Source: Syngnathus acus
Lineage: Eukaryota > Chordata > Actinopteri > Syngnathiformes > Syngnathidae
Reading direction: 5' to 3'
NCBI RefSeq assembly: GCF_901709675.1
Contig: NC_051102.1
Coordinates: 10,053,412-10,117,411, forward strand
Length of the DNA stretch: 64,000 nucleotides
Shown: positions 50,370-64,000 of the stretch, one piece after another
Layout of the letters: each line of letters starts with the position of its first letter
Numbering within the stretch: the stretch's first letter is position 1
The notes under the pieces: generated by a model
The model's database searches: none
Told to the model about the DNA's origin: nothing
The model's input: the letters and a program-made list of their open reading frames with translations, nothing else
Made by a program: the position numbers and the translations under genes

Positions 50370-51620
50370 GCGTTTGTGGCTTCATTTTATCCCCTCCCCT
50401 CACTTTGACCTCATCGCAAATGAAGATGCTGTCAGGGGTATTTAGAATCATCTTCTCATTTTTCTCCCACACCTTTTTAATCCGACGCCAATGATTATTC
50501 TGTTTGTTAGCTGGATAATGTAGTGGAGCTGGGCTTGTATTTAAATTTGACTCAACACTCAGGTGCCCATCCAAGCAGTGTGCTGTACCAAGAGCAGCTC
50601 TTGTCATTCCACAGTGCCATCAATTAGTGGTAGATTAACGCCAAATGCATTTTGACAGCTTTGGCGCACATGCAAAAACAAAACTGAAAACGCGTAAAAA
50701 CTATGTAGGCCTCTGACTGAAGCACCGCTCGTGTCCTACCTGAAGCTCAAGTGTCCTTGTGATCACGTTGCGCTTTTAGTTCCACTGCAGGCAACCAGGA
50801 GTAGTCCCACACTTGTGTTCTTGCATTAAAAATGAGTTCACCTTAAGGATGCCTCCGTTGTTGTCATTCAAGGAGAAGGGGCTATAATAACCATTTGATA
50901 ATAAAAAATTCCAACTTTATCAATATTTTTTTAAAACATACTTAATCTTCGGTATACTTTATTTAATATGTGACTTTCTGCATAAGTGTAACCTGAAAAC
51001 CTGAACATGATAAGTAATGGGGATGATGGATGAATTCTTGTGAAATATGACATCTTTCGTCAGAAAAGTACGCTTTTTTTTTTTTTTTTTTCTTTCTGAA
51101 AATGACCCACAAAATATGACTCAAATACGTAAACTTCCTATATACTATACTACGTGACAATATACAGCTTTGTCATATTGCCATCTAGTGGCTAAAAGCA
51201 AGATTACAGTTGACGCTCAACACTTGTTACCTTTAGAACGGCTGGGAAATTTCAAACTTTTTTAAAAGTACGCCAACATGGGTTTTCCTGTGTTAAATTG
51301 CTGCTTGTTAATCAATTTTTTAAACAATCTAGTATAAATTAAAAGGTAGCAGGGTTTTGTAATGTGACAAGACAAATTTCTACTTTTGGGCGAAAAAAAA
51401 AAAAAATTGACTTTTCCAACGGTCCATGAAGACGTGGACCTCACGTTGCCCTTGTCGTCACTGGACTTGATTAAAGTGGCGGCCAGCTGGTTCGTCGCCA
51501 GTTTGCAAGTCTTGACAGTTTAAACAACACGCAGCGAAATTGTCTTCCTCGTCCGGAACCTAAACTTGACCTTGGAATATAGTTTGATAAATAAATAGCA
51601 CCTTTAGTTGGAATAAATTA
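50370..51620. other. FKBP 3' UTR and PLXDC2 upstream region
   Basis: Mostly AT-rich, with a poly-T run at about 51074-51090. CCATCTAGTGGCT near 51181 is a motif often found in fish repeats and insulators. The PLXDC2 leader should lie just before 51621. No coding segment was recognised. Confidence 0.45.
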
Positions 51621-56814
<5,194 letters not shown>

Positions 56815-57215
56815 CCTGGACTCCGACTCCCAGAATGCTTTGGGATGCAGGACTGGCTCACATTCATAGCGCAATGAACAAGTATTTTTATGCAGGCTTG
56901 GCCATTGCCAATGGACCGCTTTGTTATTTGCGTAGACAAACGTCGAGGGATTTTCTGGCCAAGATCGCTGTTATGTGTCAGTGTTCCCCCAGGAGAAACT
57001 TTTTCCTGATGGCGGAATGTCTTCACCCGGTGTCATTTCCTCTTTTCCAAAAGCCAAACAAAATTCTTCACGTTGTCCGCCAGGTTCAAAAGGTCTGCGC
57101 TGCCATTCATCTTGAAGCATAACTTTATTTTCTACTGATTATTCTGCTGTACAAATACTGAACATGGTGGCCATCAAGTTATACTTTTGTTTTACGCTCA
57201 TTCAGGTTTTCATTA
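56815..57215 (+). other. PLXDC2 3' UTR and flank up to the transposon
   Basis: Unique-looking sequence follows the PLXDC2 stop. It ends at the left target-site duplication of the large element. A CTCCCAGAATGCTTTGGG motif (about 56827-56844) resembles a ZNF143 site. No clear AATAAA precedes the element, so transcripts may end inside it; an AATAAA occurs near 57928. Confidence 0.4.
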
Positions 57216-57223
57216 CACTACTG
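57216..57223. repeat. Left target-site duplication CACTACTG
   Basis: Eight bases, identical to 63547-63554 and directly outside the left element end. Confidence 0.85.
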
Positions 57224-57249
57224 CAGTGCTTCTCAGATAGTGGGGGGAA

Positions 57250-58420
57250 CATGCTTCCTTTTTTCAGTTCATATGACTTCAACCAGTAGGTGTCAGTAAT
57301 GCGCATTGAAGCTAGTGCCACCTCACTGTAAGACAAAACGAAGAAAATGACGTAACTTCCTGTTCACGAACGAGTCGTGAATTGTTTTATTTAGGATCCC
57401 CATTAGCTATGGCAATGCCAGCGCTACTCTTCCTGGGGTCCTTGAATTTCCCGTTCACCAACTGAACTAGTCAGTGAGCGATTTGCATTTCCAGTTCATC
57501 GCGAGAACGGATCAGTGAGGGAATGAATCCTGACTTTCCCGTTCGCGAACGAGTCAATGGCTCAACTGCCTTCCTTCCCATGCGTGCATCAACGGATCAG
57601 TCAGTGAAGGTGTTGCGTCGTCTCCCTCCTGGCGTGAACTATGTAAGCCAGAATGTCGATTTACGATTTGCCAAGGAAAGAAAGAACCGCTCAGTGAAAC
57701 AGCACTTCTTTTATGCACGTTTTCTCCAAGCTAACGGCTAACTCTATTGCATGAAGGGATGCACCGTTATGCAACAACGGGGAGATTATGCTTCTCTTTG
57801 GGTAATCTTGATTTTATAACACTTAAAATAACGTGTATGCATATATACGCATAAATATTGTCATCCAATATATCTACTGCAATTTCACATTAGATTGCTG
57901 GTTTGAAATCTACTGTTATTATTTTAATAAACATTTGTTAAAACTTGTCTGGTGTTTTATTCCTTGCTTTTATATTCGCCAATTAAAACATGAAAATCAG
58001 ACATTTGGTTAACTGCTATATATGACAGTGTTTTACGCTTTTGAGTGAACCGATTCTAAAGATTCAGTTCACCCCAGCTGGAATGCACATCGCTAGGACA
58101 AAGGAATGCAGACGGCCAGCAAGTACCAGGTTGAAATAGCCGACTGGTTAGTGACACGGGCTCTCGCTCGGTAGACTCTGGTTCGATCCCAGGCGTGAGC
58201 ATAAACTTTTGCTTTTAGAATTGGAACCTCGCGTTGTATGCATATGCAAACAAATGCAAGTATTTATGTGTAAATACATAAGGGGGCCCCGCCCCCAAGT
58301 AGGCAGAGCAAACTTACTTCCTAACTTGCAAAACACATTGGAACGCGGCCCCAAGGACTAGAGCTTGAAACCTGTGACCTTTGACCATGATACGTCCCTA
58401 ATAAAGTGGGCTGTTATTAG
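57250..58420 (+). repeat. Left arm of the giant inverted repeat
   Basis: Landmarks such as CAGTTCATATGACTTCAACC (57267), GGATCCCCATTAGCTATGGC (57393) and the tRNA-like segment (58137) all reappear reverse-complemented in the right arm in mirrored order. The two arms differ by scattered point changes and small indels, so they are diverged copies. Confidence 0.85.
58137..58203 (+). repeat. tRNA-like pol III promoter segment, left arm
   Basis: TAGCCGACTGG (58137-58147) resembles an A box and GGTTCGATCCC (58180-58190) fits the B box GGTTCGANNCC at normal spacing. A CTGG/CCAG T-arm stem can be drawn. It lacks a convincing full cloverleaf with acceptor stem, so it is a tRNA-derived sequence, not a tRNA gene. 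Confidence 0.6.
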
Positions 58421-61400
58421 GTACACTGGAAAATGGCGGTGTACCTAATGGAGTGTCCTTGTGATTCCCTCGTTAAGTGCACCTGCGTGAAAAGTTTTAG
58501 CTCCCGCAGAACGTGAAAGTGGCTAAAACTTTTCACGCAGGTGCACTTAACGAGGGTAACTTGCAAAACATATTGGAACGCGGCCCCAAGGACTAGAGCT
58601 TGACACCTGTGACCTTTGACCATGATACGTCCCTAATAAAGTGGCCTGTTATTAGGTACACTTGAAAATGGCGGTGTACCTAATGGAGTGTCCTTGTGAT
58701 TCCCTCGTTAAGTGCACCTGCGTGAAAAGTTTTAGCTCCTGCAGAACGTGAAAGTGGCTAAAACTTTTCACGCAGGTGCACTTAACGAGGGTAACTTGGA
58801 AAACATATTGGAACGCGGCCCCAAGAAGTAGAGCTTGACACCTGTGACCTTTGACCATGATATTTCCCTAATAAAGTGGCCTGTTATTAGGTACACTGGA
58901 AAATGGCGGTGTACCTAATGGAGTGTCCTTGTGAGTCCCTCGTTAAGTGCACCTGCGTGAAAAGTTTTAGCTCCTACAGAACGTGAAAGTGGCTAAAACT
59001 TTTCACGCAGGTGCACTTAACGAGGGTAACTTGCAAAACATATTGGAACGCGGCCCCAAGGACTAGAGCTTGACACCTGTGACCTTTGACCATGATATTT
59101 CCCTAATAAAGTGGCCTGTTATTAGGTACACTTGAAAATGGCGGTGTACCTAATGGAGTGTCCTTGTGATTCCCTCGTTAAGTGCACCTGCGTGAAAAGT
59201 TTTAGCTCCTGCAGAACGTGAAAGTGGCTAAAACTTTTCACGCAGGTGCACTTAACGAGGGTAACTTGCAAAGCATATTGGAACGCGGCCCCAAGAACTA
59301 GAGCTTGACACCTGTGACCTTTGACCATGATACTTCCCTAATAAAGTGGCCTGTTATTAGGTACACTTGAAAATGGCGGTGTACCTAATGGAGTGTCCTT
59401 GTGATTCCCTCGTTAAGTGCACCTGCGTGAAAAGTTTTAGCTCCCGCAGAACGTGAAAGTGGCTAAAACTTTTCACGCAGGTGCACTTAACGAGGGTAAC
59501 TTGCAAAACATATTGGAACGCGGCCCCAAGGACTAGAGCTTGACACCTGTGACCTTTGACCATGATACGTCCCTAATAAAGTGGCCTGTTATTAGGTACA
59601 CTTGAAAATGGCGGTGTACCTAATGGAGTGTCCTTGTGATTCCCTCATTAAGTGCACCTGCGTGAAAAGTTTTAGCTCCCGCAGAACGTGAAAGTGGCTA
59701 AAACTTTTCACGCAGGTGCACTTAACGAGGGTAACTTGCAAAACATATTGGAACGCGGCCCCAAGGACTAGAGCTTGACACCTGTGACCTTTGACCATGA
59801 TACGTCCCTAATAAAGTGGCCTGTTATTAGGTACACTTGAAAATGGCGGTGTACCTAATGGAGTGTCCTTGTGATTCCCTCGTTAAGTGCACCTGCGTGA
59901 AAAGTTTTAGCTCCCGCAGAACGTGAAAGTGGCTAAAACTTTTCACGCAGGTGCACTTAACGAGGGTAACTTGCAAAACATATTGGAACGCGGCCCCAAG
60001 GACTAGAGCTTGACACCTGTGACCTTTGACCATGATACGTCCCTAATAAAGTGGCCTGTTATTAGGTACACTTGAAAATGGCGGTGTACCTAATGGAGTG
60101 TCCTTGTGATTCCCTCGTTAAGTGCACCTGCGTGAAAAGTTTTAGCTCCTGCAGAACGTGAAAGTGGCTAAAACTTTTCACGCAGGTGCACTTAACGAGG
60201 GTAACTTGCAAAGCATATTGGAACGCGGCCCCAAGAACTAGAGCTTGACACCTGTGACCTTTGACCATGATATTTCCCTAATAAAGTGGCCTGTTATTAG
60301 GTACACTTGAAAATGGCGGTGTACCTAATGGAGTGTCCGTGTGATTCCCTCGTTAAGTGCACCTGCGTGAAAAGTTTTAGCTCCTGCAGAACGTGAAAGT
60401 GGCTAAAACTTTTCACGCAGGTGCACTTAACGAGGGTAACTTGCAAAACATATTGGAACGCGGCCCCAAGGACTAGAGCTTGACACCTGTGACCTTTGAC
60501 CATGATACTTCCCTAATAAAGTGGCCTGTTATTAGGTACACTTGAAAATGGCGGTGTACCTAATGGAGTGTCCTTGTGATTCCCTCGTTAAGTGCACCTG
60601 CGTGAAAAGTTTTAGCTCCCGCAGAACGTGAAAGTGGCTAAAACTTTTCACGCAGGTGCACTTAACGAGGGTAACTTGCAAAACATATTGGAACGCGGCC
60701 CCAAGGACTAGAGCTTGACACCTGTGACCTTTGACCATGATACGTCCCTAATAAAGTGGCCTGTTATTAGGTACACTTGAAAATGGCGGTGTACCTAATG
60801 GAGTGTCCTTGTGATTCCCTCGTTAAGTGCACCTGCGTGAAAAGTTTTAGCTCCTGCAGAACGTGAAAGTGGCTAAAACTTTTCACGCAGGTGCACTTAA
60901 CGAGGGTAACTTGGAAAACATATTGGAACGCGGCCCCAAGAAGTAGAGCTTGACACCTGTGACCTTTGACCATGATATTTCCCTAATAAAGTGGCCTGTT
61001 ATTAGGTACACTTGAAAATGGCGGTGTACCTAATGGAGTGTCCGTGTGATTCCCTCGTTAAGTGCACCTGCGTGAAAGGTTTTAGCTCCTGCAGAACGTG
61101 AAAGTGGCTAAAACTTTTCACGCAGGTGCACTTAACGAGGGTAACTTGCAAAGCATATTGGAACGCGGCCCCAAGAACTAGAGCTTGACACCTGTGACCT
61201 TTGACCATGATATTTCCCTAATAAAGTGGCCTGTTATTAGGTACACTTGAAAATGGCGGTGTACCTAATGGAGTGTCCGTGTGATTCCCTCGTTAAGTGC
61301 ACCTGCGTGAAAAGTTTTAGCTCCTGCAGAACGTGAAAGTGGCTAAAACTTTTCACGCAGGTGCACTTAACGAGGGTAACTTGCAAAACATATTGGAACG

Positions 61401-62081
61401 CGGCCCCAAGGACTAGAGCTTGACACCTGTGACCTTTGACCATGATATTTCCCTAATAAAGTGGCCTGTTATTAGGTACACTTGAAAATGGCGGTGTACC
61501 TAATGGAGTGTCCTTGTGATTCCCTCGTTAAGTGCACCTGCGTGAAAAGTTTTAGCTCCTGCAGAACGTGAAAGTGGCTAAAACTTTTCACGCAGGTGCA
61601 CTTAACGAGGGTAACTTGCAAAGCATATTGGAACGCGGCCCCAAGAACTAGAGCTTGACACCTGTGACCTTTGACCATGATATTTCCCTAATAAAGTGGC
61701 CTGTTATTAGGTACACTTGAAAATGGCGGTGTACCTAATGGAGTGTCCGTGTGATTCCCTCGTTAAGTGCACCTGCGTGAAAAGTTTTAGCTCCCGCAGA
61801 ACGTGAAAGTGGCTAAAACTTTTCACGCAGGTGCACTTAACGAGGGTAACTTGCAAAACATATTGGAACGCGGCCCCAAGGACTAGAGCTTGACACCTGT
61901 GACCTTTGACCATGATATTTCCCTAATAAAGTGGCCTGTTATTAGGTACACTGGAAAATGGCGGTGTACCTAATGGAGTGTCCTTGTGATTCCCTCGTTA
62001 AGTGCACCTGCGTGAAAAGTTTTAGCCACTTTCACGTTCTGCGGGAGCTAAAACTTTTCACGCAGGTGCACTTAACGAGGG
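58325..62081. repeat. Tandem array of about 15 hairpin-forming 235-bp units
   Basis: The landmark AAAATGGCGGTGTACCTAAT recurs every 235 bases from about 58425 to about 61947. Each unit contains a perfect 34-base inverted repeat; in the first unit the arms are 58467-58500 and 58523-58556 with a 22-base loop. A second small hairpin is formed by ATTAGGTACAC and GTGTACCTAAT around AAAATGGCG. Units differ at a few fixed sites, for example GATACGTCCC/GATATTTCCC/GATACTTCCC and CAAGGACTAG/CAAGAACTAG/CAAGAAGTAG. Each unit also shows the same 68-codon open frame on the minus strand, which is a by-product of unit identity and not counted as a gene. Confidence 0.93.
61992..62081. repeat. Orientation-switch hairpin at the end of the array
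   Basis: The 34-base stem arms are present (61992-62025 and 62048-62081), but the 22-base loop between them is the reverse complement of the loop in all other units. Everything beyond it is in inverted orientation. The flip from left-arm to right-arm sense thus falls exactly at this stem-loop. Confidence 0.85.
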
Positions 62082-62099
62082 AATCACACGGACACTCCA

Positions 62100-63300
62100 T
62101 TAGGTACGCCGCCATTTTCAAGTGTACCTAATAACAGGCCACTTTATTAGGGACGTATCATGGTCAAAGGTCACAGGTATCACGCTCTAGATCTCGGGGC
62201 TGCGTTTCAATGTTTTCCAAGTTAGCAAGTAAGTTTGCTCTGCCTACTTGGGGGCGGGGGCACCTTATGTATTTACACATAAATACTTGCGTTTGTTTGC
62301 ATATGCATACAACGCGAGGTTCCAATTCTAAAAGCAAAAGTTTATGCTCACGCCTGGGATCGAACCAGAGTCTACCGAGCGAGAGCCCGTGTCACTAACC
62401 AGTCGGCTATTTCAACCTGGTACTGTCTGCATTGTTTTGTCCTAGCGATGTGCATTCCAGCTCAAAACTGAATCTTTAGAATCTGTTCACTCAAAAGCGT
62501 AAAACAGTCATATATAGCAGTTACCCAAATGTCTGATTTTTATGTTTTAATTGGCGAATATAAAAACAAGGAATAAAACACCAGACAAGTTTTAACAAAT
62601 GTTTATTAAAAGAATAATAACAGTAGATTTCAAACCGGCAATCTAATGTGAAATTGCAGTCGATATATTAGATGACAATATTTATGCGTATATATGCATA
62701 CACGTTATTTTAAGTGTTATAAAATCAAGATTACCCAAAGAGAAGCTTAATCTCCCCGTTGTTGCATAACGGTTCATCCCTTCATGCAATGGAGTTAGCC
62801 GTTAGCTTGGAGAAAACGTGCATAAAAGAAGTGCTGTTTCACTGAGCGGTTCTTTCTTTCCTTGGAAAATCGTCAATCGACATTCTGGCTTACATAGTTC
62901 ACGCCAGGAGGGAGACGACGCAACACGTTCACCGACTGATCCATTGATGCGCGCATGGGAAGGAAGGCAGTTGACCCATTGTCTCGTTCGCGAACGGGAA
63001 AGTCAGGATTCATTCCCTCACTGATCCGTTCTCGCGATGAACTGGAAATCACTCACTCACTCACTCGTTCACTCACAGATCCGTTCAGTTGTTGAACGGG
63101 AAATGCAAGGACCCCAGGAAGAGTAGCGCTGGCATTGCCATAGCTAATGGGGATCCTAAATAAAACAAACAATTCATGACTCGTTCGTGAACAGGAAGTG
63201 ATGTCATTTCCTTCTTCGTTTTGTCTTCCAGTGAGGTGGCACCAGCTTTCATGCGCATTACTGACACCTACTGGTTGAAGTCATATGAACTGAAAAAAGG
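62100..63300 (-). repeat. Right arm of the giant inverted repeat
   Basis: Reverse complement of the left arm, with the same landmarks: tRNA-like segment at 62343-62409, CCATAGCTAATGGGGATCC near 63138, GAAGTCATATGAACTG near 63278. It is joined to the inverted end of the hairpin array at its inner side. Confidence 0.85.
62343..62409 (-). repeat. tRNA-like pol III promoter segment, right arm
   Basis: Reverse-complement partner of 58137-58203. The B box lies at 62356-62366 and the A-box-like sequence at 62399-62409, both intact. Transcription from either copy would run inward toward the hairpin array. Confidence 0.6.
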
Positions 63301-63520
63301 AATTCGTTCACTCGTTCACTGAAAAGATTCGGTCTTTTGAACGAGCCAACACGAGCACACAGCACAGACAGAGCAGCCGATAAAAAGTGCAGTGGAAAAT
63401 ATTGAACAGATATTATAATATAATATAGATAATATTGAACTTTATTATTTATTTTTTTGTTTTCTCTAATGTTAATAACATGGGGTGGCGCAAAATGTTT
63501 TCTTCTCTCTAAGGGGGGCA

Positions 63521-64000
63521 TCACAGAAAATAATTGAGAAGCACTGCACTACTGTAAAAATGTTTAAAGTAATTTGCTAGATTTTCTAGTCTTTTCTTTC
63601 TAGTGAACAACAAACAGTAAGGCACGTGTAAAGAAGGCACTGCAGAACTTCTTGCTCCTGAAATCAGCTTTTGTTGTCCTCTGAAACACAATGAAATGAA
63701 ACAATAAAAATCATCAATATAATTTTTTTCCCCCCTGTTCTCCATACAAATGATTCTGGTATAAATCTTCCCCACCTTGGTGAAGTAAGTGAGGTTGCGT
63801 AGTGTGACGTGAGTTGCACTTACCCGTGCGTGGAAGCGCCGGCAGTCGTCGTCTCAGCTGTCGAGATGAGCTCAGCGTGAGAGGCTGCAGAGACAACGTT
63901 GTCTTTTGTGAGGCCAATGACATCATGTGGGTCAGGTCGCATCACACGCACATGTGATTAGTCCAACTGCGCAACAGTACTTACCATGACCGGGACGGTC
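63521..64000 (-). CDS. Possible 3' exons of an unidentified minus-strand gene (partial)
   Basis: A clear donor (CATG then GTAAGT) ends a sequence entering from the right edge at 63985. An acceptor after CTCTGCAG opens a 61-base stretch at 63884-63824, ending in a GTAAGT donor. It joins in phase to give SHAELISTAETTTAGASTHG. A third acceptor after GTGTTTCAG at 63681 continues the frame as GQQKLISGARSSAV. That frame runs out of unique DNA into the right terminus of the transposon and stops at about 63523-63521. I recognise no family. The human order would place NEBL on this strand here, but these residues do not resemble the nebulette C-terminus as I recall it. Treat as a splice-signal-based suggestion. 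Confidence 0.25.
63547..63554. repeat. Right target-site duplication CACTACTG
   Basis: Eight bases, identical to 57216-57223 and directly outside the right element end. Confidence 0.85.

Larger units (their letters stand above)
57224..63546. mobile_element. Foldback-type non-autonomous hAT element with internal hairpin array
   Basis: Both ends begin with the same 12 bases, CAGTGCTTCTCA (57224-57235, and reverse-complemented at 63535-63546). They are flanked by a perfect 8-bp duplication CACTACTG. Eight-base duplications and CAGTG..TTCTCA ends are features of the hAT superfamily. Inside, sequence from about 57250 to 58420 returns in reverse complement from about 63300 back to 62100, so the arms form a huge inverted repeat. 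The centre is a tandem array of 235-bp units. Arms carry short GTTCGCGAACG-type palindromes (57541, 62988), possible transposase-binding subterminal repeats. There is no transposase frame, so movement would need a helper hAT enzyme. The right arm keeps about 205 bases (63300-63505) missing from the left arm. Confidence 0.85.

Noticed and set aside
58137-58203. Functional tRNA gene
   Set aside because: A and B boxes are present, but no full acceptor stem or regular anticodon arm can be drawn, and the copy lies in a repeat arm.
58417-61913. Fourteen 68-codon minus-strand open frames repeated every 235 bases
   Set aside because: They are identical because the DNA units are identical, overlap the hairpin stems, and show no family likeness. 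They are a by-product of the tandem array.
58325-62081. CRISPR-like regular spacing
   Set aside because: The whole 235-bp unit is repeated with no variable spacers, and the context is a vertebrate genome.
63521-64000. Assignment of the right-edge exons to NEBL
   Set aside because: Strand and position fit the human order, but the residues read do not resemble the nebulette repeats, linker or SH3 end, so no name was given.

Overview
The window reads as nuclear DNA of a teleost fish. Genes are split by GT-AG introns, most only 80 to 800 bp long, and the products are vertebrate-specific. Homopolymer tracts, CA/TA microsatellites and hAT-type transposon debris lie in the introns. Seven protein genes can be followed exon by exon; I checked that splice phases add up for each one.

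Layout: 3' part of COLEC12 (+, 4521-7893; first exon lies upstream), STAM (+, 9398-13608), TMEM236 (+, 15603-17101), a CACNB2-type calcium-channel beta subunit (+, 19254-23385), MRC1 mannose receptor (-, 32850 down to 23989, 31 exons), MALRD1 (+, 34539-47995, 51 exons, 2379 codons), an FKBP12-like prolyl isomerase (+, 48520-50369) and PLXDC2 (+, 51621-56814). The last 0.5 kb may hold the 3' exons of an unidentified minus-strand gene.

The set STAM, TMEM236, MRC1, CACNB2, MALRD1, PLXDC2 matches the block on human 10p12. Here MRC1 is inverted and lies on the other side of CACNB2, SLC39A12/NSUN6/ARL5B are absent from the interval, COLEC12 (human chromosome 18) is joined on the left, and an FKBP12-like gene sits between MALRD1 and PLXDC2. 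The genes share no single pathway: COLEC12 and MRC1 are endocytic lectins, STAM sorts ubiquitylated cargo on endosomes, and the others are membrane or channel proteins.

The standout is 57224-63546. This 6.3 kb element has 12-bp hAT-like ends (CAGTGCTTCTCA) and a perfect 8-bp target duplication (CACTACTG). Its two roughly 1.1-kb arms are inverted copies of each other, each carrying a tRNA-like pol III promoter. Between them lie about 15 copies of a 235-bp unit, and each unit folds into a 34-bp perfect stem plus a smaller hairpin. It has no transposase and resembles a foldback-type non-autonomous hAT element. A second notable point is a single-base frameshift in exon 6 of an otherwise intact MRC1.

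All coordinates were read by eye. Exon borders rest on splice consensus, phase and recalled family similarity; no alignment was run.
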